Below are positions 1-7,543 of a stretch of DNA of 64,000 nucleotides, piece after piece. Under the pieces are notes generated by a model. That model saw only the letters and a list, made by a program, of their open reading frames with translations. It had not been told where the DNA came from and did not search any database. Made by a program: the position numbers and the translations under genes. Within the stretch, counting starts at the first letter, position 1, and every line of letters begins with the position of its first letter. Source of the DNA: Microtetraspora niveoalba (GTDB lineage Bacteria > Actinomycetota > Actinomycetes > Streptosporangiales > Streptosporangiaceae); contig NZ_BBYM01000019.1 of the NCBI RefSeq assembly GCF_001570405.1, forward strand, positions 250,323 through 314,322. Direction: 5' to 3'.

Positions 1-354
1 ACGTCGTGAAATCCGGCAGCCCGGAGGGCGGCCGTCATGGCCGGCAAGCCGGTCGAGATCGCTCGTTCTGTCATCCACCGATATGGCAATCCGCACTGCG
101 GAGTAACTCCTCACTGCGGTCGAGATTAAGCGTCAGCGAGGTAACGGGCAAGCAAAGGAGTGGCGTCAAATAGCTTTTTCCGGTCACATCCACAGTGGGA
201 AACGGTCCCCCCTCAGGTGTGCCCCGGGTCGGCACACGGAGTCAACGCCTCACCTGCCCCTCTGGAGCCTCTGGCCAGGATGCAGCATCAGAACCTCGCT
301 TGCCCCTCTGGAGCCCCACTGGGCGTCAGCGCCTCGCGCACACCCTCGCCGTCA
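1..354. other. Region downstream of recX, no gene recognised
   Basis: No frame here looks like a real protein; the open frames that cross it are antisense to recX. It holds a 15-nt direct repeat (TGCCCCTCTGGAGCC at 255-269 and 301-315), a second direct repeat CACTGCGG at 94-101 and 112-119, and a short GGAG/CTCC inverted repeat (100-110) between the two CACTGCGG copies. These could be remnants of a structured 3' region of the recA-recX transcript, but I see no run of T residues typical of an intrinsic terminator. Confidence 0.4.
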
Positions 355-1605
355 TCACCGCACGTCACCGTCGAAGAGATCGTCGACGTCGTCGACGTCG
401 TCGCCCTCGCCCTCCAGTGCCTCGCGCACGACCCGGAAAGCGAGCCCGGCGCCGTACCCCTTGCGGGCGAGCATGCCGACGAGTCGGCGCGTACGCGTCT
501 GAGGATCAAGACCGCGCGTGCCCGGAAGCTTGCGGGCGACCAGCCTCCGCGCCGTCTCCACCTCCTGCTCGGGGTCGAGCTGCTCGACGGCCTCGTTGAC
601 GGTGTCCTCGTCCACGCCCCGGTGGCGCAGCTCCTGCGCGAGCGCCCGCCGCGCGAGGCCGCGCCCGGCGTGCCGGGAGCTCACCCATGCCGCCGCGAAC
701 GCCTCGTCGTCGATGAGGCCCACCTCGGAGAAGCGCTCCAGCACCGCCTGCGCGGCTTCCTCGGGCACCTCCCGCTTGCGCAGCGCTTCGGCGAGCTGGG
801 CCCGCGTCTTCGGAGCCATGGTGAGCAGCCGCAGACAGATCGCTCTGGCCGCCGCCTCCGGATCCTCGGCCGGCCTCCGCGCGGCCCGGGAGTCCGCATC
901 GCCGACGCCCCCGAAAGTTTCCCCAGCATCCGAAGCGTCACCGCTGAACCGGTCACCGCCGCGAGGACCCCGCTGCCGGCCACGTGCCCTCCCCCGGCCG
1001 AGAACGTCCCCGTCCTCGGAAACGGCATCATCGCCGAACGCGTCCCCGCCAGGAGCGCCGCGCCGACGACGCGCCTTCCGCCTGCCGGCGGAGCCCGCGC
1101 CGTCATGCGCTTCCCCGCCGAAGGTGTTTGCCAGGTCGAAGGCGCCCCCGAAGTCGAAAGCATCCGCGCCGCCGGAAAAGACCCCACCGCCGAAACGACC
1201 GGCGCCGCGAGGAGGGACCCCGCCGGAACGACCCGCACCACGAGATGTGGCCCCGCCGTCGAAAGCGTCCGCGCCGCCAGAGGGGGCGCCGCCGCCGGAA
1301 CGACCCGCATCACCAGAAGGGGCCCCGCCGTCGAAAGCGCCCGCGCCGCCGGAAGGGGCGCCACCACCGAACACGCCGTCATCCCCGAACGTGTCCCCAC
1401 GGAAGACATCGGCGCGATCCGCACGACGGCGAGAACGCCGAGGTGGACTGCTCGATGGTGTGCTCTCCGAGGGCTCCCCACGCTCACGGGCGCGGATCGC
1501 CTCTCGCAGCGCCTCCAATGAGGGAACCTCCCGTGGCGACGCCCCCTGGTCTCCGTCGCCCGGCCACGGCTCGTTCACGGGGCCGGGAGACTCGTCACGC
1601 CTCAC
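355..1605 (-). CDS. recX: RecX, regulatory inhibitor of RecA, with long Gly-rich N-terminal extension
   Basis: RecX binds the RecA filament and limits its recombinase activity. The family domain is the C-terminal ~160 residues (from AARAICLRLLTMAPKTR to the end), with the expected three-helix repeats, including the EVGLIDDEAFAAAWV segment. The whole protein is 416 aa, about twice the usual RecX length, because residues ~45-240 are low-complexity Gly/Ala/Ser/Arg-rich sequence with repeated GGGAPSGGADAFDGG-like units. The GTG start lies 8 nt after the recA stop, so recA and recX are almost certainly co-transcribed. Identity is secure. The N-terminal extent is less so, since a start inside the low-complexity part cannot be excluded. 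Confidence 0.9.
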   Translation of the reverse strand: MRRDESPGPVNEPWPGDGDQGASPREVPSLEALREAIRARERGEPSESTPSSSPPRRSRRRADRADVFRGDTFGDDGVFGGGAPSGGAGAFDGGAPSGDAGRSGGGAPSGGADAFDGGATSRGAGRSGGVPPRGAGRFGGGVFSGGADAFDFGGAFDLANTFGGEAHDGAGSAGRRKARRRRGAPGGDAFGDDAVSEDGDVLGRGRARGRQRGPRGGDRFSGDASDAGETFGGVGDADSRAARRPAEDPEAAARAICLRLLTMAPKTRAQLAEALRKREVPEEAAQAVLERFSEVGLIDDEAFAAAWVSSRHAGRGLARRALAQELRHRGVDEDTVNEAVEQLDPEQEVETARRLVARKLPGTRGLDPQTRTRRLVGMLARKGYGAGLAFRVVREALEGEGDDVDDVDDLFDGDVR

Positions 1606-1613
1606 GGCCGCGC

Positions 1614-2711
1614 TCAGACATCACCCGGCTTGGGCGTGGCCGCCTTGGATCCGCGCCCGCCGGAGGGAGCCGCCGCGGCAGGAGCGGGAGCGGGCGCCTC
1701 GGCGGCCGCGTCCAGACGCGGGCCGACCCCGAGCTTCTCCTTGATCTTCTTCTCGATCTCGTTGGCGATGTCGGGGTTGTTCTTCAGGAAGTTGCGGGCG
1801 TTCTCCTTGCCCTGGCCGAGCTGATCGCCCTCGTACGTGTACCAGGCGCCGGCCTTGCGCACGAAGCCGTGCTCCACCCCCATGTCGATGAGGCCGCCCT
1901 CACGGGAGATGCCGATGCCGTACAGGATGTCGAAGTCGGCCTGACGGAAGGGGGGCGCCATCTTGTTCTTGACGACCTTGACTCGGGTGCGGTTGCCGAC
2001 CGGCTCGGTGCCGTCTTTGAGCGTCTCGATCCGCCGGACGTCCAGCCGGACCGAGGCGTAGAACTTCAGCGCCTTACCACCCGTGGTGGTCTCGGGCGAC
2101 CCGAACATGACACCGATCTTCTCGCGGAGCTGGTTGATGAAGATGGCGGTGGTGCGGGTCTGATTCAGCGCGCCGGCGACCTTGCGCAGGGCCTGGGACA
2201 TCAGGCGCGCCTGGAGACCCACGTGGCTGTCGCCCATCTCGCCCTCGATCTCGGCCTTGGGCACAAGGGCGGCCACCGAGTCGATGACGATGATGTCGAC
2301 GGCGCCGGAGCGGATCAGCATGTCGGCGATCTCGAGGGCCTGCTCACCGGTGTCGGGCTGGGAGACGAGCAGCGCGTCGACGTCGACGCCGAGCTTCTTC
2401 GCGTACTCCGGGTCGAGCGCGTGCTCGGCGTCGATGAAGGCGGCAATGCCGCCGGCCCGCTGCGCGTTGGCCACCGCGTGCAGGGCGACCGTGGTCTTAC
2501 CGCTGGACTCCGGCCCGTAGACCTCGACGATGCGACCGCGCGGGAAGCCGCCGATGCCGAGGGCGACGTCGAGGGCGATCGCGCCGGTCGGGATCACCTC
2601 GACCGGGGCGCGCGCGTCGTCGCCGAGGCGCATGACGGAGCCCTTGCCGAACTGCCGCTCGATCTGCGCGAGGGCGGTCTCAAGGGCCTTCTCGCGGTCG
2701 TTGATTGCCAT
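1614..2711 (-). CDS. recA: Recombinase RecA
   Basis: DNA-dependent ATPase that forms the strand-exchange filament and the coprotease that triggers LexA self-cleavage. The start chosen gives [20 protein letters not shown], the canonical actinobacterial N-terminus, at 365 aa; an upstream in-frame ATG would add 54 residues that do not resemble RecA. The Walker A motif GPESSGKT, the Walker B region ([11 protein letters not shown]) and the L2 loop are all present. The C-terminal tail after ~residue 330 is Ala/Pro-rich rather than strongly acidic. A GGGGG tract precedes the ATG. The gene sits in the conserved recA-recX pair and carries an SOS box in its promoter. Confidence 0.98.
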   Translation of the reverse strand: MAINDREKALETALAQIERQFGKGSVMRLGDDARAPVEVIPTGAIALDVALGIGGFPRGRIVEVYGPESSGKTTVALHAVANAQRAGGIAAFIDAEHALDPEYAKKLGVDVDALLVSQPDTGEQALEIADMLIRSGAVDIIVIDSVAALVPKAEIEGEMGDSHVGLQARLMSQALRKVAGALNQTRTTAIFINQLREKIGVMFGSPETTTGGKALKFYASVRLDVRRIETLKDGTEPVGNRTRVKVVKNKMAPPFRQADFDILYGIGISREGGLIDMGVEHGFVRKAGAWYTYEGDQLGQGKENARNFLKNNPDIANEIEKKIKEKLGVGPRLDAAAEAPAPAPAAAAPSGGRGSKAATPKPGDV

Positions 2712-2897
2712 TGGGTGCCCCCTGGAGGGTCGTGGTCTGTTGGTCACCGGAAAGCTACGGGGTGCCACCGACATTTTCCGGAGTTCCGGAAGCCGGCACT
2801 CGGAAACCGATGCCGAACACCTCCGGGAGGCCCCGAGGAGGCCCGGAAGGCGGCTGCGCTGCCCACCGGACACGGCACACCCTGCGGCGGCCGTTCA

Positions 2898-2903
2898 AAT
2901 ATA
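2898..2903 (-). promoter_or_regulatory. Candidate recA -10 element
   Basis: On the minus strand the sequence reads TATATT, a good actinobacterial -10, three bases downstream of the LexA box. It is one of the few AT-rich patches in the region. LexA bound next to it would block the promoter. It would give a leader of about 180 nt before the recA ATG. No strong -35 is seen at the expected spacing. Confidence 0.5.
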
Positions 2904-2905
2904 GC

Positions 2906-2919
2906 CGAACGACTGTTCG
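2906..2919. promoter_or_regulatory. LexA (SOS) box of recA
   Basis: CGAACGACTGTTCG is a perfect CGAAC-N4-GTTCG dyad, the core of the actinobacterial/Bacillus-type LexA operator. It lies about 195 nt upstream of the recA ATG and abuts the -10 candidate, which fits LexA repression of recA and recX. Confidence 0.85.
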
Positions 2920-3149
2920 ATCACATCGAACGTGTGGAGACTCACCTCGCGCCCGCACCCGGACGCCCCGCCGCCCGCCCGGGATGTCCAGCGTCCTCCC
3001 CATGCGGGGTCCCGGGAGCCCCGGGCGTCGGCACCGGTCCCCACCCCAACCTCGAAGTCACATTCCCGGGCATTCCGTCACCGCTGTTGCCTGCCCGGTG
3101 ACCTGCGGCGATCCTGAAGGAAAGCCGGTTCTCCCCTCAAGGCGGCCAT

Positions 3150-3425
3150 GTGACGAGCACCAGCACCTACGGACCGCAGCGCCGTACGCACCTGGAGGAA
3201 CTCGCGGGGCGGCTCCCTGAGCGCGGGCTCGTCGGCCGCATGCTGGGCGGGGACGATCCCGTTCTCTGGGTGTGGCACCCGGACACCGGGAACCAGACGA
3301 TCGTCTTCGCCGCGCCGACGACCGACGGCTGGGTGTTCCTGTGGTCTCCCGACGGACAGGAGAGCGCCGAGGCCCCGGAGAAGACGGCCGACGCCGTCAC
3401 GGAACTGCTGTCCGCAGCCGGCTGA
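3150..3425 (+). CDS. Small conserved actinobacterial protein of unknown function
   Basis: 91 aa from a GTG start. The sequence (LEELAGRLPERGLVGRMLGGDDPVLWVWHPDTGNQTIVFAA...) is hydrophilic with a mixed alpha/beta look, no signal peptide and no membrane segment. Small proteins of this general type, found near recA in actinomycetes, have no assigned function. It is divergent from recA and ends exactly where a strong hairpin begins, which supports it as a real transcription unit. I do not recognise a domain. Codon third positions are GC-rich throughout this frame. Confidence 0.65.
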   Translation: MTSTSTYGPQRRTHLEELAGRLPERGLVGRMLGGDDPVLWVWHPDTGNQTIVFAAPTTDGWVFLWSPDGQESAEAPEKTADAVTELLSAAG

Positions 3426-3461
3426 GGCCGCTCCGGCGGGGTCACCCGCAGCGGAGCGGCC
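3426..3461. terminator. Hairpin terminator after the 3150-3425 gene
   Basis: Starts on the base after the stop codon. A 10-bp stem GGCCGCTCCG/CGGAGCGGCC (3426-3435 with 3452-3461) encloses a 5-bp inner stem GCGGG/CCCGC with a GTCA loop and an AG bulge. It lies between convergent genes and probably works for both. There is no long T tract, as is common in actinomycetes. Confidence 0.7.
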
Positions 3462-3487
3462 GGTTCTCGCTCGGTCAGGCGGGCGTC

Positions 3488-3508
3488 CGGACCGCTCCAG
3501 CCGGTCCG
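3488..3508. terminator. Second hairpin between convergent genes, probably for hmp
   Basis: A perfect 7-bp stem CGGACCG/CGGTCCG (3488-3494 with 3502-3508) with a 7-nt loop. It lies about 90 nt beyond the hmp stop on the minus strand. Confidence 0.45.
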
Positions 3509-3600
3509 CCGGCGCCGAGCCGCCCCGGGTTCGGGAGCGCTCCACTTCGGCTCCCGCTCGAACGGAACCGGACGCCCTCGCGTCGGTCGCGGGAAATCGT

Positions 3601-4782
3601 CTAGAGCCCCTGGTCGGGACCGAAGACCTCGTAGTGGATGCGGTCCGCCGGGACGCCCAGGCCGAGCAGCCGCTCCCGCATGGAGCGCATGAACGGCACG
3701 GGCCCGCACAGGTAGGCGCGGGTGCCTTCGAGGACCTCGACTCCGCCCAGGTCGACCAGGCCGGTGCGCTCGGCGGGCCACCCGTCCTCCGGCTCCTCGT
3801 ACCAGACGTGCGCGACGGCCTGTGGGATCTTCTCGGTGAGCAGCTCCAGCTCGCTGCGGAAGGGGTGGCTGAGCGGGGTGCGGTCGCCGTGCACCACGGT
3901 CACCGGCCGCGTGGTCGCCGTGGCGGCGAGGTGGGCCAGCATGCTGATGATCGGGGTCGCGCCGACTCCCGCGGAGGCGAGCAGGAGGGGGGAGTCGCCC
4001 TCGTCGAGGACGACGTCACCGAAGGGGGCGCTCACGCGAAGAATGTCTCCCTCGCGGACGTTGGCGTGCAGCCAGTTCGAGACCTCGCCTTCGGGGTCGC
4101 CCGTCACCCTCTTGACGGAGATCCAGTGGTCGCAGCCACCGGGCGCGCAGGACAGGCTGTACTGCCGGATCTGGCGCGCGCCGTCCGGAAGCTCCACCTG
4201 GACGGAGACGTACTGGCCCGGCCGGAAGGACGGCGTGGGGCCGCGGTCGGCCGGCCTCAGCATGAAGGTGGCGACGTCAGGGGTCTCCTCGACCCGCCCG
4301 ACCACCCGCCAGGGGCGCCACACGTCTCCGTCCGCGACACCCGACTCGGAGTACAGCCGCGCCTCCAGCGCGATCAGCGCGCCCGCCATCAGCCAGTAGA
4401 CCTCGTCCCATGCGGCGGCCACCTCCGGGGTCACCGCGTCCCCGAGCACCTCGGCGATCGCGGCGAACAGGTGACGGTGCACGATGCCGTACTGCTCGGC
4501 CGTGATGCCGAGGGAGGCGTGCTTGTGCGCGATGCGGGCGAGCAGCTGCTCGGGGCGGGTGTCCGGGTTCTCCAGCAGCGCGACCGCGAAGGCGGCGATG
4601 GAGCCGGCGAGCGCGCGCCCCTGCGATCCGTTGGACTGGTTGCCCCTGTTGAAGAGGTCGCGCAGCAGCTCCGGATGAGCGGCGAACATCTTGCGATAGA
4701 AGATCGGGGTGATGTCCCCGATGGCCCCTCCGACGGCGGGCAGCGTGGCGCGGACGACGGCAGCCGACTTCTCTGAGAGCAT
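3601..4782 (-). CDS. hmp: Flavohaemoprotein, nitric oxide dioxygenase
   Basis: Cytosolic enzyme that converts NO and O2 to nitrate using NAD(P)H. The N-terminal globin domain (residues ~1-135) has the proximal-His region HKHASLGITAEQY. It is followed by the FAD domain with RQYSLS and the NAD domain with GVGATPIISML. The C-terminal YEVFGPDQ is typical of the family. The 393-aa length is normal. The start is set by AGGAG 7 nt upstream of the ATG at 4782; a farther upstream in-frame start exists but has no ribosome-binding site. It lies downstream of an NsrR-type gene in the same direction and is probably derepressed by NO. Confidence 0.95.
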   Translation of the reverse strand: MLSEKSAAVVRATLPAVGGAIGDITPIFYRKMFAAHPELLRDLFNRGNQSNGSQGRALAGSIAAFAVALLENPDTRPEQLLARIAHKHASLGITAEQYGIVHRHLFAAIAEVLGDAVTPEVAAAWDEVYWLMAGALIALEARLYSESGVADGDVWRPWRVVGRVEETPDVATFMLRPADRGPTPSFRPGQYVSVQVELPDGARQIRQYSLSCAPGGCDHWISVKRVTGDPEGEVSNWLHANVREGDILRVSAPFGDVVLDEGDSPLLLASAGVGATPIISMLAHLAATATTRPVTVVHGDRTPLSHPFRSELELLTEKIPQAVAHVWYEEPEDGWPAERTGLVDLGGVEVLEGTRAYLCGPVPFMRSMRERLLGLGVPADRIHYEVFGPDQGL

Positions 4783-4794
4783 GGCAAACTCCTG

Positions 4795-4817
4795 AATCTG
4801 CTTTTTATATACCAATT
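4795..4817. promoter_or_regulatory. Candidate NsrR operator upstream of hmp
   Basis: An imperfect 11-1-11 dyad. The better half, ATATACCAATT (4807-4817), matches AGATGCCAGTT upstream of nsrR at 8 of 11 positions. It overlaps the region just before the hmp ribosome-binding site. Assignment to NsrR is inferred from gene context. Confidence 0.45.
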
Positions 4818-4821
4818 TCTG

Positions 4822-4839
4822 GCCGCGTCTTTCCGCGGC
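4822..4839. terminator. Short hairpin between nsrR and hmp
   Basis: A GCCGCG/CGCGGC 6-bp perfect stem with a 6-nt loop in the 77-nt gap between nsrR and hmp. It could attenuate read-through from nsrR, leaving hmp under its own NO-responsive promoter. It is short, so the role is uncertain. Confidence 0.35.
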
Positions 4840-4859
4840 GAAGGTATGAATCGACGAGG

Positions 4860-5306
4860 TCAGGCAGGTGGGGAGGCGAGCAACTGGAGCAGCACCGGCT
4901 TGGAGGAGCCACCGACCAGGTCACGTACGGTCAGCGGGTCGAGCGATGAGTAGAACGCCTCCTGCGCCTCACGCAACGCCAGTCGCAGGCGGCAGCCTCC
5001 CCGCAAGGGGCACGGCGGCTGGTCATCGCATCCGACCACGTCGTCGGTGCCCTCCAGATGACGCACGAGCCAGCCGACGGAGGCGTCTCGGCCGGCGCCG
5101 GTGATCTCCAGACCGCCTCCCCTCCCCCGCCGGGTTTCCAGGACGCCGAGGTGCTGCAGCCGGCTGACCACCTTGGCGACGTGCGTGTACGGCGCGGCCA
5201 CGGACGCGGCCACCTGCTTGGAGGTGGGCAGCTCCTCCGCCCCGTCCATCACCGCCAGGCGCATGGTGACCCGCAGCGCCAAGTCGGTGAACTTCGTCAG
5301 TCGCAC
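4860..5306 (-). CDS. nsrR: NsrR-type Rrf2 regulator with [4Fe-4S] cluster, NO sensor
   Basis: Rrf2-family winged-helix repressor (148 aa). From the GTG at 5306 the three cluster cysteines fall at residues 93, 99 and 105 (CDDQPPCPLRGGC) and an Asp at residue 8. These are the same positions known to ligate the cluster in Streptomyces coelicolor NsrR, which also supports this start over an upstream in-frame ATG. The wing region TRRGRGGGLEIT is typical. NO nitrosylates the cluster in this family and releases the DNA. The gene lies just upstream of hmp in the same direction, the usual regulator-target pairing. Confidence 0.92.
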   Translation of the reverse strand: MRLTKFTDLALRVTMRLAVMDGAEELPTSKQVAASVAAPYTHVAKVVSRLQHLGVLETRRGRGGGLEITGAGRDASVGWLVRHLEGTDDVVGCDDQPPCPLRGGCRLRLALREAQEAFYSSLDPLTVRDLVGGSSKPVLLQLLASPPA

Positions 5307-5322
5307 ACCACAAAAGGTATCA

Positions 5323-5333
5323 AACTGGCATCT
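5323..5333. promoter_or_regulatory. Candidate NsrR half-site upstream of nsrR
   Basis: AACTGGCATCT (reverse complement AGATGCCAGTT), 17 nt upstream of the nsrR GTG, resembles the half-site in front of hmp. Its partner half is poorly conserved. It may mediate autoregulation. Confidence 0.4.
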
Positions 5334-5740
5334 AGGGGTCATATTTGGGGCTCCCGGTTCGCACCCCGATGACCAGGGAGGACGCGGAGCGAGAACGCGG
5401 CCGCCACCAGCGGAGACGCGCGGCTGTCGGCCGCCCAGGGGCAGCGGGCGCGGCGAAGGATCCCGCGAAAGGGCCTACGGCACAGGACGCGCGCTCACCG
5501 GCGACTCACGGGCACGGGCGACCGTGCGGGGACCGCACGAGCGGCGCTCGACCGGCCCGGGCCGGCGAATCAGCCCTGCGCGAAACGGAGACCGGGGTGA
5601 CGCCGGGCATGACGGCATGGCGAGCGGCGAGGCGCGCGATCGACCTCGCGAGTGGCGGCTCCGGCGCCTGTGCGGGCCCGGACGGCGGTACCCGGACAGC
5701 GGACGAGGGACGGGCCCTCAGCGGGGGTGCGGTGTGCGGC
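5334..5740. other. Gene-free stretch between nsrR and the DUF3046 gene
   Basis: About 400 nt with only compositionally biased open frames on both strands (Arg/Pro/Gly/Ala-rich, no recognisable family). I see no repeat, RNA gene or clear terminator in it. Confidence 0.4.
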
Positions 5741-5935
5741 TCAGCGAAGCTTCGGGTCCACGTCGACGACCGTGCAGACGGCCCGCCAGACCCGCTTGGC
5801 GGCCACTCCGTCGGCCAGGGCCTGCTCGACCGTCCTGCCGTCGAGGTCGGCGATGACATAGTCCTTCGCCCACGATTCGGCGTACGCCTCGCCGAAGTGG
5901 CGGTGCATACGACTCCAGAAGTCCGTCAGGCGCAT
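5741..5935 (-). CDS. DUF3046 family small protein
   Basis: 64 aa, beginning MRLTDFWSRMHRHFGEAYAE and continuing SWAKDYVIADLDGRTVEQALADGV...KRVWRAVC. This matches the actinobacteria-specific DUF3046 family, whose members are about this length and often sit beside recA. Function is unknown; there is no membrane segment or signal. Here two NO-response genes (nsrR-hmp) lie between it and recA. The start is the ATG that gives the family's canonical N-terminus. Confidence 0.88.
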   Translation of the reverse strand: MRLTDFWSRMHRHFGEAYAESWAKDYVIADLDGRTVEQALADGVAAKRVWRAVCTVVDVDPKLR

Positions 5936-5963
5936 CCCACAAGTATGGTGCCGCGGAGGGCCC

Positions 5964-6452
5964 TCAAATGACGCGAGAGCCGTACATCTCCCCGAGCGGG
6001 TCGGCGAGCAGTTCGAGACGGGCGCCGTCCGGGTCGCGGAAGTAGATCGACGCCCCGCTCTCGATCTGGTGCGGCACGCCCGCCGCCTCCAGCTTGCCCC
6101 GCAGCCGTTCCCAGGTCGCGGGCTCGACGGAGATCGCGATGTGGTGCACTCCGCCGAGAACCTCCTGGTACGGGCCGAGATCGAGACCGGGCAGATCGAA
6201 GAACGCCAGCAGGTTCCCGTTTCCGATGTCGAAGAAGAAGTGGTTGGACCCCTTGTAATCGCGGTTCTCGAAAATCTCCGTCAGCGGGAACTCCAGGAGG
6301 TCCTGGTAGAACCGGATCGTGCGCTCGGGGTCCGACGACAGCAGTGCGAAGTGGTGGAGCCCTCGGGCACTGCTCGGCGGGCGGTTCTCGCGCAGGTGGC
6401 GTTCCCGGATCAGGGATCGCTTCCGTTCGATGGCCTCGTAGTCGATGTCCAT
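5964..6452 (-). CDS. VOC-superfamily protein (glyoxalase/dioxygenase fold)
   Basis: 162 aa with two beta-alpha-beta-beta-beta modules. The first runs from ~LHHFALLSSDPERTIRFYQDLL to FFFDIGNGNLLAFF. The second runs from ~GVHHIAISVEP to IYFRDPDGARLELLADP. Conserved His (LHH, VHH) and Glu (RLELL) positions fit a metal site. Members act as glyoxalases, extradiol dioxygenases or resistance proteins, and the sequence does not say which. The short N-terminal extension (residues 1-30, charged) is not part of the fold. It is separated from DUF3046 by 28 nt in the same direction. Confidence 0.8.
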   Translation of the reverse strand: MDIDYEAIERKRSLIRERHLRENRPPSSARGLHHFALLSSDPERTIRFYQDLLEFPLTEIFENRDYKGSNHFFFDIGNGNLLAFFDLPGLDLGPYQEVLGGVHHIAISVEPATWERLRGKLEAAGVPHQIESGASIYFRDPDGARLELLADPLGEMYGSRVI

Positions 6453-7543
6453 ATCCGTATGGTTGTCCGCTTTCCCGGATAATCAACGCTTCCAGAGGAC
6501 AGAACACGGCTTTTAAGTGGAACGTCCCCCTTTCAGGGGCAGGGGACGCTCTCCCCTTTCGCCGCCGGAAACCGGCCCCATCCACCAGAACCCCGTCCAG
6601 AGCCGGACACGCATCCCGTCCTCGGCCGGCCCAGCGTCTCGATCATGTCGCCGTGGCGCGCCATGCGACTTTCCGTGCTTTCACGCGTCCCGGCCGTTCG
6701 AGGGGCGCGGACCCCGGCCTCCGCATCGCCGTGGAGAGATCACGTCCGTTTCTGTCGGAGGCGGGATGCATGATGGCGAGCTGACACCCTCGCCCGGCCA
6801 CGAAGGATCCGGCCCGCTCCCAGACCAGAGGAGGACACGTTGAGTGACGTGGTTCGTCGGCGCCCCCGCCGCGCCGTGGCTCCGTACCCCCTCATGTCTG
6901 CCGCGCGAGCACCGGTCCGGAACGCGATGAGCTCCCCGGTGCCACCCGAGCTCGCGCCCGTCCCGACGGGGCGAAGCGGCGCGTCGTGGTCGGCCGGGAC
7001 AGTCGCGTACGTCTCCCTGGAGTCGCCGGCGCTCGCGCCGGCCCCGGACGCGGCGCGCCCCTTCACTCCGACTGCCGTCGCACAGGCGGGGGCCGTGCGA
7101 GATTCCCATGCGGACGATGGCCATAGCCTGGGAGAGGCCATGGAGCACCCACCGCCGAGGGATCACGGAGCGGGTACGCGACCAGGCACACGCCTCCCGT
7201 GTCACGCCGATCCGCGGGAGGCGTCCGGCGAACGCCGGCGCGGGCTCGCGTCCCGGCCCTCGCCGCGTCCGCCGCGCGACCCGGCTGCTCCGCGACCTCA
7301 CGCGTACGCGCGGCTCCGGCGGCGTCCGTTCGTGGGCGGGCCCGCGCCGGCGACGCGACCGGGACACGACCACGGCCGTCGACCACGACACCGAGAGAAG
7401 CCGGAGAACCTGGAGAGACCCGACAACCGGGAGCGCCCCGAGACCCCGGGGAGCCGGGAGAACTTGGAGAACACCATGCGAGACCGTTCCGCGGTCCCAC
7501 TTCGCCCTGAGGGACCGGGCCCCCACGCAGTCGCGGGTGCCCG
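6453..7543. other. Long region before lhr without a confident gene
   Basis: Nearly 1.1 kb. A rightward TTG-initiated frame (6840-7547, 235 aa) would overlap the lhr GTG by the sequence GTGA. Near its end the third codon positions are almost all G or C (REKPENLERPDNRERPETPG). Its sequence resembles no family I know and the rest is Arg/Pro/Ala-rich. A leftward frame (6740-7141) is equally unconvincing. The region also holds the hairpin at 6523-6548. I treat it as intergenic or decayed coding DNA. Confidence 0.4.
6523..6548. repeat. Nested inverted repeat upstream of the VOC gene
   Basis: A 7-bp perfect stem CGTCCCC/GGGGACG (6523-6529 with 6542-6548). Its loop can form an alternative hairpin, since CCCC at 6527-6530 can also pair with GGGG at 6536-6539. 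It lies about 70 nt upstream of the VOC start, so it may be part of a structured leader or an operator. Confidence 0.35.

Larger units (their letters stand above)
2712..3149. other. recA upstream regulatory region
   Basis: About 440 nt between recA (leftward) and a small rightward gene. It contains the recA SOS box and a TATATT -10 candidate. No convincing coding frame is present on either strand. Confidence 0.6.

Noticed and set aside
1614-2873. A longer RecA starting at 2873
   Set aside because: The extra 54 residues do not resemble RecA and the sequence MAINDREK at 2711 is the canonical start, with a ribosome-binding site.
5345-5971. A 208-codon plus-strand frame over the DUF3046 gene
   Set aside because: It runs antisense to DUF3046, is Arg/Gly/Ala-biased and has no family match, while the minus-strand DUF3046 frame is conserved.
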